Of a stretch of DNA of 64,000 bases, positions 24,094-32,521 are shown piece after piece; the stretch's first letter is position 1, and every line of letters begins with the position of its first letter. Both the position numbers and the translations under genes were made by a program. The notes under the pieces were generated by a model. That model did not search any database. It worked only from the letters and a program-made list of their open reading frames with translations, and was not told where the DNA came from. Origin of the DNA: CAXQZM01 sp965229645 (lineage in GTDB: Bacteria; Pseudomonadota; Alphaproteobacteria; UBA7985); contig OZ245893.1 of NCBI GenBank assembly GCA_965229645.1, forward strand, positions 1,674,001-1,738,000, written 5' to 3'.

Positions 24094-25254
24094 ATGACTT
24101 TGTCCAACTCGATCCAGGCCGACCATCCCCTCGTCACCGACTGGCGCCAGCAGCTACATCAAATCCCCGAGCTAGGCTACAAAGAAACCAAGACCAGCGC
24201 CTTCGTCGCCCAAAAGCTGCGCGAGATTGGGGTCGATGAAGTCCATGAAGGCCTTGGCAAAACAGGTTTGGTCGCCGTGATTCGCGGGCGCGACCCCGAG
24301 GGCAAGACCATCGGCTTGCGCGCCGATATGGACGGTCTGCCGATTGAGGAAGCCCAGGATCATGCCTACAAGTCGCAGCACCCAGGGCGCATGCACGCTT
24401 GCGGCCACGATGGCCATACCGCCATGTTGCTGGGCGCGGCCAAGCACTTAGCCGAAACCCGCAACTTCAAAGGGACTGTGTACCTGATTTTTCAACCGGC
24501 AGAGGAAGGGGGCGCAGGGGCCAAGGCCATGATCCGCGACGGCTTGTTTGATCGGTTTCCGTGCGATGAGGTCTACGGCATGCACAATCTCCCTGGATTG
24601 GGGGTGGGTCAATTCGCCATTCGCCCTGGCGGTATCATGGCCAGCCCCGACGGTTTTGATATCGAGATCCTCGGGCGCGGCGGTCATGCCGCCATGCCGC
24701 ACCAGTCGACCGACCCCATCTACATCGCCAGCCTGATCGTCCAAGCCTTGCAAGGGCTTGTCAGCCGTGAATTGGACCCTTTGGCGCAGGCGGTGATTTC
24801 CGTCACGCAAATCCAGGCAGGCAATACCCACAACGTCATCCCCGACAGCGCCAAGATCGGGGGCACCATCCGCACCCTCGACGCCGCCGTCCGCGACCAG
24901 CTGGAACGCCGCCTCGGCGAGGTGGCGCGCGGCATCGCCGCAACCTACGGTGCCACCGCGAACGTGACCGTCCGCCGTAGTTACCCCGTCACGGTCAATC
25001 ACCGGGCCGAAACCACCCAAGCCGCCGATGCCGCCGCCGCCCTGGTGGGCGAAGATCAGGTGGAGCGCGCCTGCACCCCCCTTATGGGCGGGGAAGACTT
25101 TGCCTACATGCTCGAGGAACGGCCTGGGGCCTATATTTTCATCGGCAACGGCGACAGCGCGGGCCTGCACCACCCCGCCTACAACTTCAATGACACCGCC
25201 ATCCCTTACGGGGTCGCCTATTGGACGCAGCTTGTGGAGAACAGGTTGGGTTAA
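24094..25254 (+). CDS. M20-family N-acyl-amino-acid amidohydrolase (hippurate hydrolase-like)
   Basis: A 386-aa zinc peptidase-fold amidohydrolase (AbgB/HipO/ILL group) that releases amino acids from N-acyl or aryl-amide conjugates in the cytosol. Metal and catalytic motifs are RADMDGLPI, MHACGHDGHTAML, FQPAEEGGAGA and GGEDFAYML, all intact. The small dimerisation domain lies between about residues 185 and 295. ATG 24094 gives the usual length. It lies just after a repeat. Substrate is not determinable from sequence. Confidence 0.88.
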   Translation: MTLSNSIQADHPLVTDWRQQLHQIPELGYKETKTSAFVAQKLREIGVDEVHEGLGKTGLVAVIRGRDPEGKTIGLRADMDGLPIEEAQDHAYKSQHPGRMHACGHDGHTAMLLGAAKHLAETRNFKGTVYLIFQPAEEGGAGAKAMIRDGLFDRFPCDEVYGMHNLPGLGVGQFAIRPGGIMASPDGFDIEILGRGGHAAMPHQSTDPIYIASLIVQALQGLVSRELDPLAQAVISVTQIQAGNTHNVIPDSAKIGGTIRTLDAAVRDQLERRLGEVARGIAATYGATANVTVRRSYPVTVNHRAETTQAADAAAALVGEDQVERACTPLMGGEDFAYMLEERPGAYIFIGNGDSAGLHHPAYNFNDTAIPYGVAYWTQLVENRLG

Positions 25255-25321
25255 GAAGTCTGCGAATGGCCTTGAAGCCCCTCAACTTGAGACTTTGACT
25301 CCGCTAAAACGAGAGCCGCGC

Positions 25322-27178
25322 TTATCGTCGTCGCTTGCTTAGGGTCTTGTCCTCGAACATGTCAGCGAGCTGGTCCATGATCGCCCCGCCCAACTGTTCG
25401 GGATCGACCAAGGTGACGGCGCGTTGGTAGTAGCGGGTAACGTCGTGGCCGATGCCTATGGCCAAAACCTCCATGTCGGGGCGGGCCTCCAGGTGGGTGA
25501 TGACTTTGCGCAAGTGCTTTTCCAGATAGCCGCCCGAGTTGGCCGATTGGGTCGAATCATCGACGGGGGCGCCGTCGGAAATGACCATGAGGATGCGGCG
25601 CTGTTCGGGGCGGGCCTTGAGGCGGTCGAACGCCCAAAGCAGCGCTTCGCCGTCGATGTTCTCCTTCAATATGCCCTCTTTGAGCATGAGACCCAAATTC
25701 TTGCGGGTGCGGCGCCAGGGGGCGTCGGCGCCTTTGTAGATGATGTGGCGCAGGTCGTTGAGACGGCCTGGTTGCGCGGGCTTCGACTCGGCCAACCATT
25801 GCTCCTTTGACTTGCCCCCCTTCCAATTTTTGGTCGTAAAGCCCAGAATTTCGACCTTGACGCCGCAGCGTTCCAGGGTTCGCGACAGGACATCGGCGCA
25901 GACGGCGGCGGTCTCGATAGGGCGCCCGCGCATGGACCCCGAATTGTCGATCAGTAGGGTCACGACCGTATCGCGGAATTCTGTATCTTGTTCCCACTTG
26001 AAGGCCAGCGGCGCCATGGGGTTCAGAACCACCCGGTCAAGCCGGGCCGTATCCAGCAAACCTTCCTCAAGATTGAAGTCCCACGCGCGCTGCTGCTGGG
26101 CCATGAGGCGGCGCTGCAAACGGTTGGCCAATTTGGCCACCACCGATTGAATGTGGTGGACGCGTTGGTCGAGCCGCAGGCGATTTTGCGCCAATTCGTC
26201 GGGATCGCACAGCTCTTCTGCTTGCACGACTTCGTCGAATTTGCTCGTATAGACCGCATAGTCCGCGTCGGTGAAGTCGTCCCACTCGGGCCTGTAGGTC
26301 GGCGGCATGGGCGCATCGGTGCCTTCGGCGTCGCGGTCGGCCTCGTCGGATTCTTCGAAGTCTTGCGTGGTTTCGGTGCTGTCGGGATCGGCGTCGCCGC
26401 CGTCGGCTTCTATGTCTTCGGTCTTGGACTGATCGGTCGGTTCGGGCGTGTCTTCCTCGCCCTGGACGTCGCTCGCCTCGTCTTCCTGCGCCTCATCGTC
26501 CGCCTCGTCGTCCAGATCCGCGGGTTCGTCGCTGAGGTTGTCGCTTGTGTCGAAGTCGAGCGAGCGCAGCAACTGCTTGGTCGCCTCGGTGAAAGCCCGC
26601 TGATCGTCGATTTTGGACTTGAGCGCCTGGAGCGCGTCGTGCGTCTCGGGCCCAAGATTGGCCTCCCACAACTCGACCGCGCGCTGGGCCACTTCGGGGA
26701 CGGGTTCGCCCGTAATGGCTTCGCGCGCCAAATACCGCATGACTTCGGCCAAGGGCGCCTCATGGTGGGTTTGCACCAGGTCGAGCCGCTGCGCTTTAGC
26801 CCGTTCCTGATCAGCGCGCGATAGATTGGTGCGCATCCCCGTCATACCGCGCGTGCCGTGCGCTTCGTAGCGGACCTGTTCGACCGCATCGTAGATTTGC
26901 CGCGCCGTCAGATCGACGGGCGCTTGGGCGCCGTGGGCTTCGGCGTCGTGGTAAGCCATCTTCAGCGCGACCTGGTCGCATTCGCCGCGCGTTAAATTTT
27001 GCTCATCCCAGGACATGTCTGCCGACGGCGAGGAGACATAGACCTCGTTGCCGATGCGTCCGCGCGCGTTGGCCGCATAGACCGCCTCAACCTCCTGTTC
27101 CCCCGTCACCGCGCGCAAGGTGGCGCTTTGCGCGCGCCGAAACCCGTCGAGCGCGGTTTTGGGTCGGGTAACGGCCAT
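25322..27178 (-). CDS. cobT: Cobaltochelatase subunit CobT
   Basis: Subunit of aerobic cobaltochelatase (CobNST), which inserts cobalt into hydrogenobyrinate a,c-diamide for B12. The 618 aa have an N-terminal CobT region, a highly acidic Asp/Glu-rich linker (about 215-300), and a C-terminal VWA domain with a MIDAS motif DNSGSM near residue 410. CobT and CobS form the AAA+/VWA chaperone ring that works with CobN; cobN is not in the window. In many alphaproteobacteria cobS and cobT are adjacent. Here a HAD gene and a repeat separate them. Some CobST pairs serve other functions, but the family match is clear. Confidence 0.92.
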   Translation of the reverse strand: MAVTRPKTALDGFRRAQSATLRAVTGEQEVEAVYAANARGRIGNEVYVSSPSADMSWDEQNLTRGECDQVALKMAYHDAEAHGAQAPVDLTARQIYDAVEQVRYEAHGTRGMTGMRTNLSRADQERAKAQRLDLVQTHHEAPLAEVMRYLAREAITGEPVPEVAQRAVELWEANLGPETHDALQALKSKIDDQRAFTEATKQLLRSLDFDTSDNLSDEPADLDDEADDEAQEDEASDVQGEEDTPEPTDQSKTEDIEADGGDADPDSTETTQDFEESDEADRDAEGTDAPMPPTYRPEWDDFTDADYAVYTSKFDEVVQAEELCDPDELAQNRLRLDQRVHHIQSVVAKLANRLQRRLMAQQQRAWDFNLEEGLLDTARLDRVVLNPMAPLAFKWEQDTEFRDTVVTLLIDNSGSMRGRPIETAAVCADVLSRTLERCGVKVEILGFTTKNWKGGKSKEQWLAESKPAQPGRLNDLRHIIYKGADAPWRRTRKNLGLMLKEGILKENIDGEALLWAFDRLKARPEQRRILMVISDGAPVDDSTQSANSGGYLEKHLRKVITHLEARPDMEVLAIGIGHDVTRYYQRAVTLVDPEQLGGAIMDQLADMFEDKTLSKRRR

Positions 27179-27236
27179 GTCCTAAACCCGCCCCATCCGC
27201 CGTGACTCGGCGAATGGCCGCCGCCAGATCGGTGTC

Positions 27237-27297
27237 ATACCAGCGGCCATCGCTTATACTCGCGATCATAGGGATCAGTCATAAGACCCGCTGGTAT
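27237..27297. repeat. MITE-like hairpin, 61-bp form
   Basis: A palindromic short copy with ends ATACCAGCGG and CCGCTGGTAT. Both arms resemble the left end of copy 1 (CTTATGACTGA on the bottom strand), and an inner palindrome lies between them. The last base is also the last base of the HAD gene's TGA codon on the minus strand. It lies in the short gap between the HAD gene and cobT. Confidence 0.75.
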
Positions 27298-27998
27298 CAC
27301 AGGGCGTCCAGGGCCCAATCGGCGAAGGTGGCCATATCGGCGAACTCGACCTCGACAGTTCGCACGCCATCGTTCTTCGCGGTCGCACCGAGGCGGCCCT
27401 GCTGACGATTGATCCAGGCCTTATCGAGGCCCAAAGCCGTTGCGGGCACCAGATCGTGGTGGATCGACTGGGCCACGTGCAAAACCTGGTCTTGGGCGAT
27501 GCCATCGGCGGCTAGCGCTGCCAGCATGAGACGAAAATTGCGCGCATCGGGCTTGTAGGACCCCAGCATGCCTGCGGTAAAGACCCGCCAAAACGGTGTG
27601 CCGAGGCGGCGGTTCGACCCTTCAAAACTGACCTGATCGACGTTGGTCAGCGGTACCAATTTGAATCGCTCGCGCAAGCGACGCAGGCTATCGACGCTGT
27701 CCGCAAACGCGGGCCAGAGCGGAACCGAAGCGCCGAAGGTCCGCGATTCGGCGCCGTTCACCCACAGGCCCCAGCGCCGCGCCAGACGCTGGTGCACCAC
27801 CGTCAACAAATCGGCGTAGAGCAGCCCAGGGGTCGCGGCTTGCTGCGCCGTTTCCTCAATCGCGAAGTCATTGAGCGCCGCTTCCCGCGCCAAGGGCTCA
27901 GGCAGCTGTTCGATCAGGGGCTGTAGCGCGGTCCAAATCCCCCCTTCCCAATCGATCAGGGTGCCATAAACATCGAAGGTCAGGCAGGTTTTCTCCAT
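27297..27998 (-). CDS. HAD hydrolase, haloacid dehalogenase type II-like
   Basis: A 233-aa HAD phosphatase-fold protein. The nucleophile motif FDVYGTLIDW (D9, with Tyr in place of the second Asp) is the haloacid dehalogenase type II pattern. LTNVD (motif II), a Lys region and a later motif complete the active site. ATG 27998 starts 19 nt after the cobS stop. Members hydrolyse 2-haloacids or phosphate esters; the Tyr variant favours C-halogen or related chemistry but does not prove it. The stop codon ends at the tip of a palindromic repeat. Confidence 0.82.
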   Translation of the reverse strand: MEKTCLTFDVYGTLIDWEGGIWTALQPLIEQLPEPLAREAALNDFAIEETAQQAATPGLLYADLLTVVHQRLARRWGLWVNGAESRTFGASVPLWPAFADSVDSLRRLRERFKLVPLTNVDQVSFEGSNRRLGTPFWRVFTAGMLGSYKPDARNFRLMLAALAADGIAQDQVLHVAQSIHHDLVPATALGLDKAWINRQQGRLGATAKNDGVRTVEVEFADMATFADWALDAL

Positions 27999-28017
27999 GG
28001 GATCGTCCAAATCCGCG

Positions 28018-29007
28018 CTAGACGCCCGCGATGGACCCAAGACTGCCCACATCTTCCCCGAAAGCGCGCTGGTAAAATTCGGCGATGATCGGCCGTTCGG
28101 TCTCATCGCACTTGTTGAGGAAGGTCATCTTGAAGGCACGCGCCATATGGCCCCCGAAGATCTGGGCATTGTCGGCCCAAGCGATCACGGTGCGTGGGGA
28201 CATGAGCGTCGAAACATCGCCGTTGACGAAGCCCTTGCGGGTCAAGTCGGCCACCGCCACCATGGCGGCGATCTGTTGCTTGCCGTCGGGCGTATCGTAG
28301 GCGGGCACCTTGGCCAAAACGATGGCCTCTTCCATCTCGCGCGGCAGGTAGTTCAAGGTTGTGACCATGGACCAGCGGTCCATCTGGCCCTGGTTGATTT
28401 GCTGGGTACCGTGATAGAGGCCCGTGGTATCGCCCAAACCGACCGTGTTGGCGGTGGCGAATAGGCGAAAGTGGTCATGGGGCCGAATGATCTTCGACTG
28501 GTCGAGCAGCGTGAGCCTGCCGTCAACCTCGAGCACCCGTTGGATCACGAACATGACGTCGGGCCGGCCCGCGTCGTATTCGTCAAACACCAGCGCGACG
28601 GGGCGTTGCAGCGCCCAGGGCAACAAGCCTTCGCGAAATTCGGTGACTTGCTTCCCGTCCTGCAAGACGATGGCGTCTTTGCCGATCAAATCGATCCGGG
28701 ACACGTGGGAATCGAGATTGATGCGCACGCAGGGCCAGTTGAGGCGCGCCGCCACTTGTTCGATGTGCGTTGACTTGCCCGTGCCGTGATAGCCCTGGAT
28801 CATGACGCGACGGTTATGGGCAAAGCCGGCGAGAATGGCGTACGTCGTCTCAAAGTCGAACTGATAGGTCTCGTCCAAATCGGGGACATAATCCGACCTT
28901 TGCGAAAAAGCGGGCACCTGCATGTCGCCAAAATCGTGGTCAAAAAGGTCTGAGGCGGCGCGGGTCGTGTCGGGAATCAGATCGGCGGACAAACTAGAGA
29001 CGGTCAT
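28018..29007 (-). CDS. cobS: Cobaltochelatase subunit CobS
   Basis: AAA+ ATPase of the CobNST cobalt chelatase. The 329 aa have Walker A GYHGTGKST (72-80), Walker B region VALVFDEYDAG, and a sensor-1-like segment FATANTVG. It powers the CobST ring that activates CobN. It lies 133 bp downstream of the DUF2312 gene on the same strand and is followed by the HAD gene and cobT. Confidence 0.94.
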   Translation of the reverse strand: MTVSSLSADLIPDTTRAASDLFDHDFGDMQVPAFSQRSDYVPDLDETYQFDFETTYAILAGFAHNRRVMIQGYHGTGKSTHIEQVAARLNWPCVRINLDSHVSRIDLIGKDAIVLQDGKQVTEFREGLLPWALQRPVALVFDEYDAGRPDVMFVIQRVLEVDGRLTLLDQSKIIRPHDHFRLFATANTVGLGDTTGLYHGTQQINQGQMDRWSMVTTLNYLPREMEEAIVLAKVPAYDTPDGKQQIAAMVAVADLTRKGFVNGDVSTLMSPRTVIAWADNAQIFGGHMARAFKMTFLNKCDETERPIIAEFYQRAFGEDVGSLGSIAGV

Positions 29008-29140
29008 GGACTAGATGAACTTTCTTAAAAATATAAGGTCACTTGGGGCGCTTCCTCCCCTGGGGCTAAACCCTTTTCGGCTCAGCAAATCAACGGGGTA
29101 TGGAACGGACCTCGTGACGGGACGCCACGCACCCCCAAAA

Positions 29141-29404
29141 TTACTGACCCAAGGCCGCCAAGTAGGTGTCGAGCAGCGCCTCGGTTTCGGCGACATCGGC
29201 GGGGTCTTGCTTGCGAATGGCGACCACCTTGCGCATGATTTTGGGATCGTAGCCTTTGGCTTTGGCTTCGGCGTAGATTTCGCGAATGTCGGCCATGATG
29301 TTTTGCTTCTCTTCCTCCATCCGCTCGATGCGCTCAATCAGCTTCGTCAAATGCGGATCGCTCGCTTTGGCGGGGGCTTCGTTCATCATGTCTTCGTCGG
29401 CCAT
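29141..29404 (-). CDS. DUF2312 family protein
   Basis: An 87-aa, highly charged helical protein. LTKLIERIERMEEEKQNI, then AKGYDPKIMRKVVAIRK, mark the DUF2312 (UPF0335) family, which is largely confined to Alphaproteobacteria. ATG 29404 follows AGGAG. It overlaps the TAA of the upstream DUF1244 gene by one base. Function is unknown; the pairing with DUF1244 in a coupled operon is the main clue. Confidence 0.9.
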   Translation of the reverse strand: MADEDMMNEAPAKASDPHLTKLIERIERMEEEKQNIMADIREIYAEAKAKGYDPKIMRKVVAIRKQDPADVAETEALLDTYLAALGQ

Positions 29405-29682
29405 TAGATCGACTCCTGAAATGCGGCGCGCTGTTCGGCGGTCGCCTGGGTCTGATAGGTTGCTTTCCACTGTGCATAGGGCATGCCGTAGACGTGTTCG
29501 CGCGCCGCATCGTAGGTCAGGGCACCCGTTTCGTCGGCGGCGACCAAGTATTTGGACAGGCAGTTACGGCAAAACCCCGACAGGTTCATAAGGTCGATAT
29601 TTTGCACGTCGGTGCGGTCTTGCAAGTGCGCCACGAGCGTCCGAAAGGCCGCCGCTTGCATTTTTTCCGTTATGGTTGTCAT
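29404..29682 (-). CDS. DUF1244 family protein
   Basis: A 92-aa protein with the family signature NLSGFCRNCLSKY, whose two Cys may bind metal, and VYGMPYAQWKA. Family function is unknown. ATG 29682 overlaps the stop of the upstream N-formylglutamate amidohydrolase gene (ATGA), and its own stop overlaps DUF2312. The three genes are therefore translated as one block. Confidence 0.88.
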   Translation of the reverse strand: MTTITEKMQAAAFRTLVAHLQDRTDVQNIDLMNLSGFCRNCLSKYLVAADETGALTYDAAREHVYGMPYAQWKATYQTQATAEQRAAFQESI

Positions 29683-30455
29683 AGCCGCTCCATAAGGTCC
29701 TTGAACGCGTCTGCCAAATGGTCGGCCCAGGTCGCGCACGCCTTTTCTGTGGACAGAAGATCCTGGCGAATTTCCACCGCCGCGTGCAACCAACCGCGCG
29801 CATAACCATGGGCGTAGAGCGTGAACCCAGTCTTGCCGTGGGCATCGTAGGGCTGGTTGAGGGCGGTGGCAAAGCCCCGTTCGCCAAACCAGTCCCGCAA
29901 GGCCGATGCCAGGCGGGTATCTTCGTTGTGCAAAAACGTAATCTGCCAAGGGCGGGGCGTGGGGTCGCTCGCCAGACGGTCGGTCATGGAGTGCAAGGAA
30001 ACCTGCAGCGGCGGCCCGCCCACGTCCTGCGGGTCGAACTGCGCGATGGTATCGCACACGCGCCCAAGCCCAGCGTGGTAGGCAACGTGGAAGGCCTGAT
30101 GGCGCGCGGCGATTTCGGCGTCGCTCAGGCCCCGATTGGCGGGGATCGAAACTTGGTCGGCGCATTGAGGGATTGCTGTGGCATCGCTAGGGTGACGATT
30201 GACGTCGAGGACCAGGCGCGAATAGGTGGCCTCCACCAAAGAACAGCCGAGGCGTTGGCGCACCAAGGACGGCACGCGGTCCATGCCGATGTCGTACCAC
30301 ACATGGCGCTGCTGATCGGCTTCCCCAACGCCCAAGTCGCCCAAAGACGTGGGCACGGCGCGGCCCGCGTGCTCCGCACTCAAAACCAGCCGATGCTTGG
30401 CTAAAAAGGTCTGTACGGCTGGCGGATCCTCGGGACCGAGTTGGGTGAAGGCCAT
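29679..30455 (-). CDS. N-formylglutamate amidohydrolase family protein (first of two)
   Basis: A 258-aa zinc-dependent FGase-fold enzyme. SAEHAGRAVP, LDVNRHPSD and VSLHSMTD match the metal and substrate blocks, and VEIRQDLL the C-terminal block. The classic role is the last step of histidine degradation (N-formylglutamate to glutamate plus formate), but no hut genes are present and the family has other members. It sits 14 nt after pgi and is coupled to DUF1244. A second paralogue is at 61883-62791. Confidence 0.82.
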   Translation of the reverse strand: MAFTQLGPEDPPAVQTFLAKHRLVLSAEHAGRAVPTSLGDLGVGEADQQRHVWYDIGMDRVPSLVRQRLGCSLVEATYSRLVLDVNRHPSDATAIPQCADQVSIPANRGLSDAEIAARHQAFHVAYHAGLGRVCDTIAQFDPQDVGGPPLQVSLHSMTDRLASDPTPRPWQITFLHNEDTRLASALRDWFGERGFATALNQPYDAHGKTGFTLYAHGYARGWLHAAVEIRQDLLSTEKACATWADHLADAFKDLMERL

Positions 30456-30469
30456 TCCTGGGGCTGGCG

Positions 30470-31732
30470 CTAGCTTGCGAGCACTTCGCGGGTGCGGATC
30501 TTGATGTTCTCAACCGCCGGCTGGTCGAAGGCGTTGAGGCCCCATAGATGCGCCGTCAAAATCGTCTCCAACACAAAGTGCATCATCAGTTGGCCCAAGT
30601 TATGGGCCGAGACCTGGTCGATTTGGAGGGTGCGCACGGGGTGGCCCTTGGCCGCCAAAGTGTCGGCGCTGGCGCGGCACTCGGCCACCAGCAAATCGCC
30701 CAGCGATTTTCCCTGCAGGTAGGCAAGGTCGGGGCCCAGCAAGTCACCGTTTAAGGCGGGCAGCACGCGCTGATGCGCGACTTCGATAAAGGTAAAGAGC
30801 TTGTCCGACGGGCCGTCCAAGTAGAGCTGGAGCTGGCTGTGTTGATCGACCGTGCCCATGGCACGGATGGGAGTCGTCCCGCGCCCGTCCTTGCCCAGGC
30901 TTTCGGCCCACAATTGGCGGTACCAAAGGCCAAAGTCGGCGAGTTGGTCGGCGTAGGGCAGCAGCACCGTTTGCGTCCGGCCCGCCTGCACCTGCGCCTC
31001 GGCCAAGGCCGCGCCTCGGGCCGCCAAAACATCGCCAGGGGCCGCGCCGTTCAGCACCGGTTCCAGAATCGACCAAGCCCCAGCGCGCACTGCGGCCGCG
31101 TCGATTCCCGCAACTAAAGCGGGGATCAGCCCGACGATCGAAAAGACCGAGAACCGCCCCCCGACCTGCGGGTCGTGCGCAAAGGATCGAAGGCCAAAGC
31201 GCGTCGCGAGGTGTCTAAGCGGGGAAGGTTTGGGTTCGGTTAGCACCGCCACCTGCGCAGCGACATCGGCGCCCGCACGTTGCAGCCAGTCGATCAGCAG
31301 CACCGTTTGGCTCAAGGTTTCGGCGGTCGTTCCCGATTTGGACACGGCAAAGATACAGGTCTTGGCGGGATCCAGGTGGTCCATGAGGGCGCGAAACGGC
31401 ACGGGATCGACATTGTCGAGAAAGTGGCAGCGGATCCCTTGGGTTGATTGGTTCAAGCCCAAGTGGTCGAGGGCAAATAGAGCCTTGGCCCCTAGGTTGG
31501 ACCCGCCCGTGCCCAAGACGATAAAGTCGGCAAAGCGCGCCCGCACCCCAGCGGCAAAATCGGCGACCTCGGCCAAGTCGTCGCGCGCCTCGGGCAAGCG
31601 CAATAGCGGCAGGCTGCCGTTCTGGTACCAGGACGTGATGTGTTGCAGCCCCGCGGCGCATCGCTCCAGTGCCGACTCGTAGGCCGATTGAACCTGCGCG
31701 TCGAACCGCGCGCGTTCATCTGCGTAAATCAT
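30470..31732 (-). CDS. pgi: Glucose-6-phosphate isomerase
   Basis: Interconverts glucose-6-phosphate and fructose-6-phosphate. At 420 aa it belongs to the short bacterial form (E. coli Pgi is 549 aa). LGTGGSNLGAKAL and the sugar-phosphate SIS segment FAVSKSGTTAET are clear, as is GGRFSVFSIVGLIPAL. It lies between a small lipoprotein gene and the N-formylglutamate hydrolase gene, all on the minus strand. Confidence 0.92.
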   Translation of the reverse strand: MIYADERARFDAQVQSAYESALERCAAGLQHITSWYQNGSLPLLRLPEARDDLAEVADFAAGVRARFADFIVLGTGGSNLGAKALFALDHLGLNQSTQGIRCHFLDNVDPVPFRALMDHLDPAKTCIFAVSKSGTTAETLSQTVLLIDWLQRAGADVAAQVAVLTEPKPSPLRHLATRFGLRSFAHDPQVGGRFSVFSIVGLIPALVAGIDAAAVRAGAWSILEPVLNGAAPGDVLAARGAALAEAQVQAGRTQTVLLPYADQLADFGLWYRQLWAESLGKDGRGTTPIRAMGTVDQHSQLQLYLDGPSDKLFTFIEVAHQRVLPALNGDLLGPDLAYLQGKSLGDLLVAECRASADTLAAKGHPVRTLQIDQVSAHNLGQLMMHFVLETILTAHLWGLNAFDQPAVENIKIRTREVLAS

Positions 31733-31744
31733 GGCGACACCGAG

Positions 31745-31888
31745 CTATTCGGGAACCGGCAGGGTGTTGCTTGGGGCAGCTTGCCACTTGGGATAGACCT
31801 GCACCTTGGTTTCATCGGGCGTGTCGCGGCGGAGTTCATTGCATCCCGAAACCAGGGCCGCCGCAAAAATAGTCAAAATAAAGCGCAT
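31745..31888 (-). CDS. 47-aa lipoprotein, BamF/DUF3035-like
   Basis: A very small gene: signal peptide (MRFILTIFAAALVSG) with lipobox VSGC, then a 32-residue mature chain containing RDTPDETKVQVYPKW and ending NTLPVPE. That chain resembles the core of DUF3035 lipoproteins (the BamF subunit of the alphaproteobacterial beta-barrel assembly machine), which have an APDEF-V-raPL-PP-LP pattern and usually lie beside lspA, as here. If so, the protein is a stripped-down version. The ribosome site is weak (AAAGAAAG). Confidence 0.65.
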   Translation of the reverse strand: MRFILTIFAAALVSGCNELRRDTPDETKVQVYPKWQAAPSNTLPVPE

Positions 31889-31945
31889 TAGTTTTCTTTC
31901 TTTGGGTATTTGATTGGCTGAGTCGGGCGAATCCCTTTGGACCCC

Positions 31946-32521
31946 TCAGGTCACGACGGTTTGGGCTTGGCGGCGCGGCTTGAGCCACACTTGCTCAAGG
32001 AACAGCCAAACGACCCCCGCCGTGATCGCGGCGTCGGCCATATTGAAGATGAAGGGAACCCAAGTGCCGAGTTTGAGCGCGAGGAAATCCACCACGGCCC
32101 CATGGACCAGGCGATCGACGAAGTTTCCCACGGCTCCGCCCAAAATCAACCCGATGCCAATGGCATTGTTGCGCCCGCCTTCGGCCCGCAGCCACCAAAC
32201 CAACAGGGCCATGATCGACACCAGCAAGGTATGTTCAAACCAAATCGGCCCAGGCAGAGGGATCGATAGGGCGGCGTTGGGATTGAGATGAAAATCGAGC
32301 TCGATCAGCGGGAACCCCGTCGCAACCCTGTTCTGCGCCAGGATCGTTGCGTCGCTCAATGGCATCCCGCTTATCTCACGGCAGACCGTTGCCCCTGCCT
32401 CCCCAATAAACAGGCAGAGCTGCGCGACAGCCATGGCCTTGGTAATTTGATCGACCAGCAGCACCGCCGCCAAGATGGGCAAAACGATCAACGAGAGGTT
32501 CGGGGATCGCGCCTCCTTCAC
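31946..32521 (-). CDS. lspA: Lipoprotein signal peptidase
   Basis: Inner-membrane aspartyl protease that cleaves the signal peptide of prolipoproteins. The 191 aa have four membrane segments. NPNAALSIPL, the catalytic-Asp block GGAVGNFVDRLVHGAVVDF and FNMADAAITAG (second Asp) are intact. ATG 32521 overlaps the ileS stop. The lipoprotein gene directly downstream is a likely substrate. Confidence 0.95.
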   Translation of the reverse strand: MKEARSPNLSLIVLPILAAVLLVDQITKAMAVAQLCLFIGEAGATVCREISGMPLSDATILAQNRVATGFPLIELDFHLNPNAALSIPLPGPIWFEHTLLVSIMALLVWWLRAEGGRNNAIGIGLILGGAVGNFVDRLVHGAVVDFLALKLGTWVPFIFNMADAAITAGVVWLFLEQVWLKPRRQAQTVVT

